From contig PUDQ02000102.1 of assembly GCA_002964805.2 (NCBI GenBank), positions 124,001 to 188,000 of the forward strand: DNA of 64,000 bases, in the 5' to 3' direction. Made by a program: the position numbers and the translations under genes. This DNA is from Trametes villosa (Eukaryota > Basidiomycota > Agaricomycetes > Polyporales > Polyporaceae). Positions 1 to 11,917 of this stretch are shown one piece after another (position 1 is the stretch's first letter; every line of letters starts with the position of its first letter). The notes below the pieces were generated by a model that worked only from the letters and a program-made list of their open reading frames with translations, had not been told where the DNA came from and made no database searches.

Positions 1-689
1 GATGATATCTCATTCAAGAAGGATTGTTTTGGTTTGAGTTGGCAAGTATATCTTCGAGAAGCACGAGAGTCGTATTGATCTCCGCGTCCGCACACAGGTG
101 TCGTATGAACAGCCACTACCCAAGTGAGCTACACTTCGTCGTCGCGTCGGGCGACACGTCACGAAGGTGTTCCTACACGCCCGTCCTTCATGTATCCCAC
201 CCGCGCGGAACGGGAAAGCATGCGAAATGGGTCGAAGTTCCGCCACGCTCCGGTTCTCGCATGCACATGTATCAATCCTCCTGCTCGCATCATGCCATCG
301 CAACGGCTGCTGGGAGAAAGATAGAGCGCGAGCCACGGCACAGGCGAACTAGGAAGACCGCAAGCATAGGCACCCCAACCCTTTCGGGCTCTCGCTCGTG
401 ACCGCCTCCGCCGTGAGCTGTATATCGTCGTCCAGAGTGGCATGGCACCGGCCGGTACTCCGCGAGGGAGAGCCCGCGGGAGTCGAGGTTGGTCGTCGGT
501 ATAGGAGAGACCGTTTTGCATCGCGAACGGGGGATACTATCGGATACATTGCAATACGTTACGTAGGCATCTCGAATTCGTGGCCAATGTCGAAGGTACA
601 ATGCATACAAATCCAGGCCGTCAGATCATCGGGAGACGTCGAGCAATCGTTCCGAGCACTAAGTATGAAAGGCCGTCACAGGGAACTGC
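1..689. other. Downstream flank of HET-1, array-type intergenic DNA
   Basis: No gene is supported here. The stretch from about 290 to 690 resembles, at the nucleotide level, the sequence just beyond the 3' end of HET-5 (about 34850-35350) and of HET-2. Translated fragments align in short pieces only and the frames do not hold, so this looks like duplicated non-coding flank (3' untranslated region and beyond) rather than a gene. Confidence 0.5.
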
Positions 690-3199
690 TTAGCGTCTAC
701 GCGTGTGTGGAGAAGAGGTAGCCGCTTGGTGCGATAGAATACCGACGCCGTGTGAGCTGCAGGATGTGAACAGGATGGAGGCAACAGACGACTTACGTGC
801 GACCGCCGCAGTCAGGGCGTCGAGCCTCTGCCACATCGCAGCCATCTGTGCTTGTAGCGCGGCGTTCTCGCTGGCAAGCACGGCGTTCTGGCTGGCAAGT
901 GCGGCGACCTTGGACTCCATTTCCGCGTGCTGCGAGGTCGCCTGCTCGCGCAGCGCGCTGTTCTCCATCCTCAGTGCATCCATCCTCTCTTCGAGCGGCG
1001 CACACTGCGTCGTCGCAGCGTCTGGGGACTTCGGCCTGGAGCCCGTAACGTTGGTGAGGGGCAGCGGCTGCTCCGAGTCGCCGTTGAGGTCCGTTGTGCT
1101 GTGTTGTTTCGAGGTGCTGTTAACTTTATGTGTCGTATCGCCTGAGACGTTAGGACATACCTGGACTTGGTGATGTGTTCGTGCTCCTGGCTCATCTCCA
1201 TGACGAGGAAGATGGTACGCGGGCTGTTAGGAGCAGAAGGTTCACGGCCATTCGGAGCGCGTTCGAGGGAGAGTCGTAGAAGTCGAGCCCGCTGTGGCCG
1301 TTCAGGATATGGACGGATGAGAAAGTCGAATCGGGCAAGTGTGTATCGATGATAGAAGTCATAGCCGTTTGCTTCCTGAACTTGCTCACTATCACTGCCT
1401 ACCGCTTCCAGGTCCGTCGTCGTGCGGGAAGTAGGCGCGGAACCGCTTGCGAGACCAGACGAATTTGGGCGGGCAGCACTAGAGAAGCGAATCTTGAGAT
1501 AGCGAGTCCAGCCATTTTGTACATATACTCCAAGAGATAGACGCAACGGGATGGAATGCAGGAGGTTGCCGTCACTACATGTGAGGGTGGTCTCCAAGGT
1601 GATCTCTTCCCTCCCGCGCGCAACCTGTAAAGGGGAGAGAGTGAAGCCGAGCATGCATAGGCTCGCCACGCTGTCCGGGGAGAGGGAAAAGGGGACCCCG
1701 TCGAGATCATCATACGGCCACAGGTTGAGCGCAGGAAGCGAGTAAATCGGAAGCAGTGACTTCAACTGAGGGGTAATCGAGAGGTGGCGGAGCAAGGAGA
1801 CCTCGGCCGTCTCCAGCTTGACGCCTTTCGGACCGGTATTCGCGAGCACCTCTCGGGACAGCCATACGATGCGGGACGGAGTGTTTCCAGAGCAGTTGCA
1901 AAGGGAACCAACGAGGGAGCCGCGCCCGCCCTCTGCAGCGTCGGAAGAACGAAAGGTAAGTCCAGCGAGACATCCTTGCTCATCCTCGCACTGCAACAGG
2001 GCCAGTTTGTCCGCCTCGCGATAACTACGTCGGATGACCGTCGTGCATCGCGGCTCATGGCGCTGCCAAGATCCCCAGATGCATTGCCGTACCTCCATCA
2101 GATTGACACATGACAGCCGAATGCGGGCACCTTGAGGAGCGAAGGTACAGTCCAAGGGCGGAACGTCCTCGGGCCCTCGCAGGTTCAGTCTCGACGCGAA
2201 TTTGGAGGGGCTTATCGGTCTGACTGTCGATGCGCTAAACGATTCTGGAGAGGATGCCAACAGGCAGAAACCAATATACGTGTCATGACGGTGCTTGAGG
2301 GATGGCGCCGACCAGGCGAATATGCTTTGGTCGGGAATGGTCCTAATGATTTCCTCCTGGAGACGGAGGAGCGCATTGGTCCCCTCGCCGTAGATCGGGG
2401 AAATGTGGACGTCGAAGAGGCCCATCAGGCTATATGCCCGATCCTCGACGCGGGTTGTCTCGCGCTCCGCCGCCCACGACATCCTTTGTGCGACGCTGGC
2501 CGCATGCACAGGGGCCCGGCCAAGAAGGATATCTACGTCGATCGAGGTGATCCCAGCTAGAGTGGCAGCAAGCCCCAATTTTGTCCCCAGGAATCTCCAG
2601 CTGCACGTCAGAAACTCGATGCGCTCCGGTGCGATGAGCTCCTGTAGCGTCCACCCGCGCCTGTGCCATCTACACCACCGGAAGGCGTTATCCCTAACCG
2701 CCGAAGGGATTACGCCGTCCGGGACGTCTGCAAGATAGACATAGCACATGTCGGACAGGCGGTACCATTCGTACATTGAGTTGATCGCTTCTGAGAGCTC
2801 CGCACTGCTCGACTTGTCAATGCAACAAGTGTCGTTCCAGACGAGATCGAAGCCGGCGTCGCGCGCGACCTTGCAGAGGCCCTTGATTTTGTCCGACAGC
2901 GGCGACTCTGGAGAGAAAATAACGCTGACTTCATCGGGGAGGGATTCGTAGAGGATAAGGTCAGAGAAGATCCCGCTCGGGTCATAAGGGAAGGGGGCGT
3001 CCATCGGGTCAACGATGGGCCATTCGCTAGGCTTCTCCCGAGCTGCCTTCACATCCGCTTGGATCCGCCAGACGTCGTCGTACGTCTGCTCCCCGCCTTT
3101 CTCTGGAGTCCGCCAGACATGGGACAAGATAGCGTAGCGGACCCGCTTCGGGTCGCTATGCCACTCGAACTCGCCCGTCCAAGTGTTCAGCAAGCGCAT
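690..3199 (-). CDS. HET-1: HET domain / DUF8212-like protein with C-terminal coiled coil
   Basis: Predicted 797-residue intracellular protein of the fungal HET (heterokaryon incompatibility) superfamily, whose members trigger cell death in non-self recognition; the exact partner is unknown. Three exons are proposed: 3199-1161, 1116-797 and 724-690, with introns of 44 and 72 bases. Visible HET motifs are YAILSHVW (residues 22-29), the LVWNDTCCIDKSSSAEL segment (about 119-135) and GWTLQELIAPERIEFL (near 170). A DUF8212-like block, RAYSLMGLF followed by IYGEGTNALLRLQEEI, follows near 245-275. The C-terminus (about 715-775) is a coiled coil rich in A, L, N and Q. The start ATG follows an AG acceptor by one base, and the other class of array genes shows the same arrangement. 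The first intron is inferred because exon 2 then joins in the frame conserved in HET-2. The last exon is short and ends in TRRR. If the introns were not spliced, the protein would end in a different frame. Confidence 0.88.
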
Positions 3200-3289
3200 T
3201 CTGCGAATGATGTTACGGATTCGTGAGTGATTCGTTCTCTGCATCGCATCCGTGCCACCTACATAGTCAAGCGCCTCGGTGAGTTTGCA

Positions 3290-3400
3290 GTTCACAGCGA
3301 GTACGGAGGTGGAGAGGGGAGGAAGGGCTGACAGCGTGCCCGGTACGCGTGCACGGGTTACGCACACCGGGGGTCGAGGGCTTTATACCGCTCCCCATCG
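3290..3400 (-). promoter_or_regulatory. Conserved HET-array promoter of HET-1
   Basis: Reading the minus strand, a TATA box (complement of 3382-3388) is followed by a GC-rich box centred on ACGCGT (3345-3350) with CCG and CGG triplets 11 bases apart, then a C/T-rich stretch. The same order recurs before HET-2, -3, -4, -5, -6 and -9. The leader intron of HET-1 lies between this block and the ATG. Confidence 0.6.
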
Positions 3401-3949
3401 ATACGAGACACGCCTGCACCGCGCCGCGCAGTTCATTCCGGGCGGTAAGAAGCGACTGCATTCATTCATCTATGAAGGTTCAGTCCACCGGTGTCCACCT
3501 TCGAAGGCACGCGCCCACGACGCCGCTATCTCGCTGCCCCACCATTGCGCGTCCGAGCTCTGCGTCAGAATCGTTAGCATTGGACGAGGGGTGCGATATG
3601 CGAAGGACACACTCACTCTCTCAAACGGGGCGCTGCAGTCGTGGATACGCGGTGAGCAGCGCCTGTGATCTCTGCCGCGGTCGGCACCTCCCCTGGCACA
3701 AGATCATCGCAGCGTGGCGCGGAGTGCTTCCGCTCTTCTCTGCCCACCAGGCGTGCGGCCTGGACCTTCCGCCATTCATCCGCGCGCCCAAACCGGGCTG
3801 AATCCAGGACCGGTGTGCCTCTGATGACGACCGCGCACAGGCGCACTTATGTGCCCCATCGCTAAAACGGACAAGCTGCCACTCGTCTTACCCCCGCGCG
3901 CACCATCGAGGCTACACACCCTTGCGCGGGTATCGTAGTTCGTTCTCGG

Positions 3950-4775
3950 AGATATGAAATTTATTGCAGACGCGCCGCGGCGCTATGCGAGTCGCATGGT
4001 AGAAATGACGGACGCGACAACGGCGTACCAGTTTTACGAAACCTGGGGACTCGACGACGGTGTGGAGCTACGGTCAAGGAGAGCACGTCTCGAGCTGCGA
4101 TTGGTACGACCATCCTAGAGAGGTGCTGTTCAGCACCTTCGCAAGGGCATCCGCTCGGGCCTAGATGTTGCTCACCGCGCACGGGCACGTTAGCGGGTAT
4201 GCGCGTCGTCTCTACAGTCGTCGCCGACTCTGCGAACGGGCGGATATGCGCATCGTCTCCAGTCGACGCCCGAGTCTTCTCAATGGGGATCGCTGGACGG
4301 AACGTAGAAGCCGATGGGATCATCGTGAACGCGGCGCGACGCACCGGTCGCTGGACACCCGACGCCAGGACGGCAGCGCGGAGCTGAGGCCAAGAGCGCA
4401 ACGAGCTGGGGCGCGTACACAAAGCGTCCGATGCCGCCGGTATCCCCATCCTGTTGGGGGTGTTGTTCAGCATGAACTCCGTGTACAAGCATCCAGCCTG
4501 GGATCGGTGTAACTCACCACGGAAGACCGCGCCGACGAACCCAATCTACGGATGGGCGGGAATGTGCGGGTCAATGTCCGAGTACGCTCGAGTCCCGACG
4601 GAGAACGTCTCCTGACCCCATCCCTTGGTGAGGCGCGAATACCCATATTCCAACATCGAGGGAAGAGCGAGGCGCATGGCTTCTGTGCAGCCGCGGAGCC
4701 CGGCGATCTCTCGAGTGTTCGTCTTAGCGCAGTGCGAGTGGACCTCGCTCGCCTCGAGTTCTGCCACATAGATTG
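3950..4775. repeat. Intergenic paralogous block, copy 1
   Basis: Matches 15195-16225 in the same orientation with many substitutions. The stretch 4555-4770 is especially similar to 16015-16220: both carry the run GTCCGAGTACGCTCGAGTC. Shorter cognates appear near 24420-24760 and 60600-60900. It indicates that intergenic DNA was duplicated together with the HET genes. Confidence 0.65.
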
Positions 4776-6019
4776 AGACCGTTGGGCGGAGCGGCAGCCG
4801 CAGGTGTCGCGTTCGCGCCTGCGGTGTGCGCGACCATCGACCACGGCCCCGACAGGCATTCGGAGACCACGCATAAAAATCGGGCGGCGTACCAGTATCT
4901 GCTCCGAGCGCCGGATCGCTCGCCAAACGAGTCTCCCGCAAAGATGACGATACGGCCAGTGTAGACGGCGGCGATAAGTGGAAGGTCAGTTTCTTGGGCG
5001 ATGGCGCGAGCGTTTCGACCGAGGACGTCTAGGTAGCGAGGATTGGTAGGACTTCGGACGTGCTGTCGCGAGATGTATGGGCTCAGCGTGCGATACTGCA
5101 CGACCTGTCCGAGTGACACTGCGGGAATGGTCACAGGAGGATGGCGGATTCGTAACTCACCTCACATCCCTCTCCGCTAGATGCGTGGCATATCCCCTAC
5201 ATGGCTATGCGCCCGGCTAATGCGTAGATCTCAAGTCGTCGCCCACGCCCCTAGACGCAGAGCGGCGCATGCGCGGGAGAGCCGGATGCCGCTACGTATC
5301 TGACAACTGGGTGTTGCTGAGGCACGTTTCCGCGACCTGTCAGGCGTATACGCAGAATCGCAGGGGATGATGCGGGGAGTCGGTGTGCAGGCCGGGGTTC
5401 CTAGTGCGAGCCCACACGTCTTCAGTGTGATGCCACACAAACTCCTACATGCCCCGCCGAGAGAGCTTACAGTCTGCAAATGCTGTCGAACAGGCTATTG
5501 GGAGATCAGTTGCTGGCATCGGCGTGGTATTCTTTGAACTGAAAAGCGTAGGTGTTAGCACTCGACTTGCAGACTACCCATCAAATTACATTCCACGGCG
5601 TCTCGGTCGAGCTAACGTGGCACATTGAGGTATCAGGGGGTAGAGTGATTGTAGCGAATGGGAGACAGCAAACAGCACATGAGCGCAAGACTGCACGAGC
5701 TGTCGACGCGCGCGCATGGGTGATAATTTTGCGATGGACAAGAACCTTCGTCGGCCAAGAATGCGTTCCACTGACCTCTGTTATAGGCCGTAAAGCCTGT
5801 CCATGGATCCTTTGGCCTTCTAGGGCCTTGGTAAACGGCGAGCCTCCGGTACGAGTGGTGCTGAGCCTCAGAGTTCCACGTGTGCCGGCGTGCGAGCGCC
5901 GAGTGCCATAGTAGAACCGAGAAACATCAGACAAAGCCAGATGCTGGATAGAGACCTAGAAGCCCATCTAAATGCGTACTGCGGTGGAGGAGCTATAGAC
6001 GAGCGCGATCTACTAGGCG

Positions 6020-6105
6020 GGCCAGGTTCAGCGAGAAGGGAGGAGACAAGTCGCACGAGCGCCTGTCTGCGTGGTTGCCAGCGCTAAGTAGCCTCGATGA
6101 CGTCA
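6020..6105. repeat. TGACGTCA-ending repeat block (unit 1)
   Basis: A block with a GCCAGCGCTA core ends in the perfect palindrome TGACGTCA at 6098-6105, the classic ATF/CREB bZIP site. The same arrangement recurs at 11299, 17508, 26121, 40411 and 55100. Whether it is a regulatory site or just part of the duplicated DNA cannot be told from sequence. Confidence 0.6.
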
Positions 6106-6289
6106 CTGTTGGTGGGCCAGACTGGCACTTAGTGTTGTCAGCGCCGCCTGTCCTGCGATCTGCCACGACAAGTACTCTCGCTCTACGCTTAATGTGTAGA
6201 CCACTCGGACATCAGCATATATAGCAGCATAGCGGCAATGGTAGAGGTTCGCTAGGAGCGATGACACAGTACGGATTGGATGCTGCCGT

Positions 6290-7150
6290 CGCGCGCGGTA
6301 TCCATGGCTACTCGTGAAACCCGCTCTCCTCACCACCGCCGTCTAGGACGTGCGATCTCAAATTCAAAGGTATGGCTGGAGTTTCCACAGATTCTCATGT
6401 ACGAGCTGCTCATTGATCTTACGAAGATTCCTGCGGCGGCGTCGCGGATACGAATGCGGCGCAAAATCAGGTGCACGCGGCCCATTATGCCAACGTGCAT
6501 GCAATGACTGCAAGTTCGAAGAGGACATGGGTATCAGGCTCGTAAGCACGGGTCATCTCTGTCCATTCGACGAAGACTATGTCCTCCTCTTCGCCGTGCG
6601 TACACTACGGAGAGCGAAACACGCAGGACTCGCCAGGTCTTCCCGTTACACGCCTTCGTGCCCTGCGTAGCCGACTTTCAAGCTTTCAAGCCGCGTCCTC
6701 AATATCAGAGGCATCTGAAGTGGACGATACCCGTAGGCCGTAAGAAACTATTGCGACAATTCCGCTCTCATTCGTCCCATCACGCACCTGCGCGCGCTGC
6801 AGACGTCCCGCCAGTGTGCGTCCCGCCACTCTCGGGCCTGCCCTCGCAAGACATCAACTCTTCCTGGACCTGTCCTAGTAAGTCAGTCTGCACTCTATCG
6901 CTTTCGCCTCTGACACCGATGCACATGCGCCGTGGCGCTAGGACGGTGACTCCGCTGATGTATTCTGCTCATAGCATCATCTACGTCGCTCTTCGGACGG
7001 CGCCACGCCGATCGCGCCAGTCCAGAGCCCCCCACGACCCGTCCGAGGATACGACCCCGACGGTTCTGCGGCATGCATCGCGCGACCCGTTGCACATGCC
7101 TACAAGGATCGCTCCAGGAGCAGAATAACCTAAGTACCTATTACTCGATA
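6290..7150. repeat. Intergenic paralogous block, copy 1 of second type
   Basis: Matches 17690-18460 in the same orientation, including the shared CCGCTCTCCTCAC run and the segment with GACATCAACYCT (6850, 18250). A fragment also survives at 33660-33920 beyond the transposon cluster. No frame is conserved, so it is treated as non-coding. Confidence 0.6.
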
Positions 7151-8851
7151 TTTACACAACTCCTTACCGTCCCCGGGTATGTCTACAGTCGATCTGTTCG
7201 TGTTGCTCGCAGTTCGCGACCAGGGATGTCGCTCTATTTGACGCATGGCATTGAAAGCGGCGGCGGCTTCGTCCAAAAGTATCTGCGCCCCGGGCGTTCA
7301 GCCCGAGGACGACCCAGCGGCGGGTTTCGCGCAGACACCAGCGGCCAGCGCGGAAGCACGGACTCCGTCTCCGCCATCGAAGAGGACTTCTCTATGAGTA
7401 TGTTCAACCTCCTCTCATACATGGCGCTCGTAAATTTCTGCGCTGCCAGCCGTAGTTACGAGCGGGGCCGAAGTGCGAGCGTCCTTGCGCTCGTTCAGAA
7501 ACAAGTTTCCCAAACGGCAGCGCTCGTGAAGCTGCTAGATTCGAGTTCACCTAGCAGCGCTTGGGAGCGTGCATAGCAGCCGGCTGCACGACGTGATGGG
7601 GAGGACCGCGCGCAGCGGGAGGCGCGAGGGCGCAGAGCACCGTTATCGGGGTGGCAAAACGTTCCTAACACGCTCGTCGTGACTGCACAGGCACTTCCGC
7701 GCCGGCGCGGAGACGAGCCACACGAAGGACGCCGTCTCGCCCGACAACCTCGTCGGCGTGTAGCGTCATTGCTATGCTCATCGGGCTCAATCGACCGAAG
7801 GCATCAATCGTTCTGAGTGTGAGCACAGACCGCCGGAGGCTCGCGCACGCCGTGATGGGCACCCACCGCCCTTCAGGTCAGTAACCTCCTGCTATGCTTT
7901 ACGTCAATGCTAACACTCTGCTCCGCTCTTCAGGGTACTGTTCGACGCTTACAAACTCCCTGGATGCTGTTCGGTCGAGAGACACTCCCGCTTCGGTCGT
8001 GCCTGGATCGCACGCGCGTCCATCCCGTGCACGAGACGCTATATCGAAACCCGGTTAGCCACGATGCGAGCGGCTCACTAAAGGTTCAGCGCACCTCAGT
8101 ACTGTCCGACTGCGGCAGTCATAGTCGGCGAAGCGTCGCCTTACCTTCCAATCGGCACCGCGGGCTGCAGATGACAACCGGGCAACATGCGCGACAGGGA
8201 CAGCGATGTCTATCGTACGTCGCACCCCGTTCTTGTCCCTCACCGGTCAATGAGGCTCATCATGCCGGGATTTCGCGTTAGTGTTCATACAGGTTGTGGC
8301 TCGAGCCATGCCGAGGCCCTTGCCTCTCGCATACCAGTAGCGAGCATGCGTGTACCGCAACGCTCACGTTCCTGTGTTACAAAGCCACACGCATGTTCAC
8401 AGGCGGCAGTCTCACGGCCTCTGTCGCGCATATTCAAGCAAGAAAATTCTGATGCGTATATTGTAGAACTCTGTAACGACATGTACCTTTACCACTAACA
8501 GCTTTGCGCGGGAAATAAAACGGAACATACAGGAGAACAGCACATATCGCATCGGTTGTCGACGGGCGATACCCAATGATCGCTGCCGAGAGGCCTCTAA
8601 CACATACCGGGTAAGCAAGCATGTACAGCAACCCAGACGTACCTCAAGAATTAGTGAGTGCGGGAAGACGCGGAAACACTTCCGAGGAGGACGGCGTCCC
8701 ATGTGGCCATCGCGGACATCCCGTGCCGCAACTCCTCGTTCTCGCAGCAGAGCACGCTAATGCTGAGCTGCATCGCGCCTGCGTCACCCGTACAGATTTC
8801 CGGAGCACGCGCACCGCTTTCGATGCTAGTGCGGACGTTGTTTTGCTCGTA

Positions 8852-9203
8852 CGGCGACCTGTGCGGTCTCTGAGGATGAGTTTGAGTCGGCGCTCGCGTA
8901 TGCATGGCGGGACGAACGCACCTCGTATTTACGCGAGCCTCGCTCAGTCGCGCCGATCGCAACTTGACTGACAGAAGGCGGACCCAGCTCCGCAGTAGTG
9001 CATGGAGTTACATCGCGCCCCCTCGTCCGGCGACCTGCACGGTCTCTGGGGTATTTGATGGGTTCAATTCGGCGCTCGTGTATACACAGCAAGTCAAGCG
9101 CACCTCGCTATTACAAGAGTCTCGCTCAGTCGCGCCGATCGCAACTTGGACAGACGGCGTGCTCATCTCTGCAGGAATGCAGGGAGCTATGTCGTGCCGG
9201 TCG
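8852..9203. repeat. Two-copy tandem repeat, period about 176 bp
   Basis: The segment starting with CGGCGACCTG at 8852 is followed by a second copy starting at 9028. Both contain CTCGCTCAGTCGCGCCGATC and a CACCTCG run at matching offsets, with scattered substitutions. No reading frame is preserved between copies. Confidence 0.7.
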
Positions 9204-11229
9204 GTCCCAGCGCAGGGACGCGCGATATCACGGGAGACTGCAAAGGGGCTGAGCGCGAGTGCCAAGACAGAACGGGCCTTCGGGGGGTGGAGAGACTATA
9301 TCGCGCGGACTTAGCGCTACGTAGCCGTGCTGAAGCATTACGGTCGTTCTGGCTCATTCACCCTCGCCACGAGGACTGGCGGAGGCACCATGAGCCATCC
9401 CTGCCGCACTACACTACCACGACGGGACGTTCGCGCGGTGCTGTTCCGCCCCGTCCAATTCCCGGCATGACGTAGCTTCGAGTGAGCCCGTGACGCCTAC
9501 GGCTGCGCGAGCGGGAAGCCGGCGGTAAAGAGCGCACGCAATCGTTGGGCAGGCTATCCATCGATGGCCGACAGCAGGCCGCGGCGCACCTGGGCCCGCG
9601 ACGCAGGATGGCGCGGTAGAGGACTCACCCGCAATGAGGTCAACGGGGCCGACATCTGTGCACTGGCTAGGCATGTCGCTCCGGGAAACGTGTGGAGACT
9701 GAGTGTCCCGGCGCGAGTCCAAGCGTCTCGGGCGCGGTGTCATGAGGGCCGTCTCTTCCACGCGCAGAAGACGTATTCGAGCATTTCAGGACAACGCTAT
9801 GGTATGCACATAGACGACAAGCATCCCAAGACGTTTCTACAGAGACGCACCGCAATGTAACAGCCGTAGCAGATCGCGACCTGGTCAGGGAGGGCGGAGG
9901 CGGAAGAAAAGAGCGGGTTCCGCGAGCGCCAGGCGCCGTGTATCCTGCTCTTGCCCACGGACACCGCCCCAGTCCTCCGCCTCGTCGCGACCATACTATC
10001 TGGAGGACGGGAGCTGAACAAGATGGGCGCGACACGGGAGATCTGAGTTGTGGGCCTTCTACCCATGCGCGATGGCCAGGCGCACGGTGCGCCGATGACG
10101 GCTCAAATTATGTCGGTCGTGCCACTCTTCGTATGCATCCGCATCTGCGCACCCCCTCGAGGGGTTCGCATCGCGAGCGTGCGGATGGTATATCCCCAAA
10201 CAGAAGCGGGGATGTGTGAAATCCCGGTGGCATCGATGTTATGTGGGACGCACCTGTGGCTATACGCGTACCTCTCTTGGCAGCGAGCAGACGTGGCGCC
10301 TGGGTGGTTCCGGTAGGCAACGTCCGCTTGAGATGCGATTTGCCTCGATAACGCCTGGTTGGTGCTGCCCGTAAGGCGAAGGTCATGTCGGGCAGACGGG
10401 GATAGCAACGTACATATCATCGCCCTGCGCAAGCGTCGCGGCGTCCGCCGGTGTATCTCTCGTAGCGGATTCCCTGATTCTAGTCGGCGAGAGGCGCAAT
10501 ATATGGGAGTCCTCGCGGGTCGAGGGGCAGCGCCTCGCCGGGGTACGGATATGCAAGTGCGAGTCGTGGTGTGGAGGTGATCGCCAGGCGTATCCTTTTG
10601 AGAGACGTCGAGGCGTTCTGAAGGTCGCGCTTCCGTAGACAAATCACTGCAACTGCCTCCTGCTACGCAACATGAGCGACTTGCGCTCTGCGCACAAGAT
10701 CAGACCGCCCGTCGGGTAGCGGTGCTGTCAACATGGGACGATACGCTTGACGTGATCTGAGGCAGATACGGGCAAACGTGTCAGCACTCAACTCGGGGGC
10801 TCCTCCCGGGGTCAGATTCAGCAGGCAAGGCGCCTCGGTACACCAGATAGATTTCGGGCGCATGGTATGTGGATCGAGACTTCGACAGCCAATCAACTAC
10901 TCACCCAGCGCGAGAGTATACAAGCGATCGGCGTACACGCACCGATCATGCCAGGCACCTCTAGCGATGTGTACAGTATGTGAGCTGTGTAGAGCTTACC
11001 GGGACGCCTAGCTCCGCCCTGTCCTAGTTCAGTGCTCTTCTCGAACCGTTTCGTCTTACATTGTCGCAGTGGATAGTAGCGGGTTACAATGCGAGTCCAA
11101 ACGTTTTTGCCAGGTTAAGGTCATGACTGAGCAAAACCAGCAAGATCCGAGGAGATTTAATAGGCAGAAGGAAGTCTAGAGATCTGCGGTGGAAGCACAC
11201 GGAGATGTTGCAGCAACCAGTTGCGGACC

Positions 11230-11306
11230 TAGTGGGAACGAAGGAGGAGAGCAACGCCAGTAGCGCCCGCCTGCGTCCGTGTCCAGCGCCAGCGCTGATG
11301 ACGTCA
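11230..11306. repeat. TGACGTCA-ending repeat block (second copy in unit 1)
   Basis: Cognate of the block at 6020-6105, with GCGCCCGCCTGCGTCCG followed by CCAGCGC and the palindrome TGACGTCA at 11299-11306. Two copies in one gap suggest that the unit 1 intergenic region is itself internally duplicated. Confidence 0.55.
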
Positions 11307-11917
11307 TGCCCGCGCTCGCTCTCTCGCCCGTCCGAGTCGCTCGAACAGCCCGAGCGTCGTATTGACCAGCACTTCCGCCCATCTATGTCGCTCACACAGT
11401 CACTACTACCGAGAGCTATACACCTTAATCGCGTTGGGAAACTCGCCACGAATGCGTGTCTTCACACTCATAGCCAAAGCAAAGGCTTGAAGCTTGATGT
11501 CCCGAACTTGCACGGCACAGGCGGCCATCTGCAACACGGCCGAGGTTCCGCCACGTTCCATGTCTCTGACACTACTCGTCTACCCACCAGACCACCTGTG
11601 TCTTCTACCCAGCGCATCACGGCGGCGCGACGGCGGGCGAGCTGGCAGAACCGCAAGCCCGTGTTTCACACCTCGCCTCGGACACGCGCGGCACTAGACG
11701 ATTAGGGTGCTCGCCAGCCTCATCGATAGGGCCTCATAATAAGGTGGACTGTGTCGCGCCTCGTTCAAGAATACATACTGCGCGATACATCTTAGTACAT
11801 GGCATAGGTATCTCGGATTCAGAGCCTGTAGCGAAGGTATAATGCATACAAATTTCCGCCATCAAATCACCGGAAAGCGTCAGAAGATTGCTCCAAGCAC
11901 GTCACTCCCAGAGGCCA

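Larger units (their letters stand above)
3401..11917. other. Long intergenic region of unit 1
   Basis: No convincing gene. Open frames here are short, lack family motifs and are not conserved in frame between paralogous copies. The region is built of blocks seen again elsewhere: 3950-4775 (copy at 15195-16225), 5550-6110 (copies near 16955, 25590, 39875, 49790 and 54385) and 6290-7150 (copy at 17690-18460). The part from about 7600 to 11000 has no clear partner after HET-2 and holds a tandem repeat. Confidence 0.6.

Noticed and set aside
2132..2560. Plus-strand open frames within the HET genes (similar ones at 13379-13807, 44159-44881, 47839-48657 and 59276-59887)
   Set aside because: They are antisense shadows of the conserved HET/DUF8212 coding region; their conservation follows from the minus-strand protein.
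7073..7576. Plus-strand open frame of 167 codons in the unit 1 gap
   Set aside because: The paralogous stretches near 18.7 and 34.3 kb do not keep the frame.
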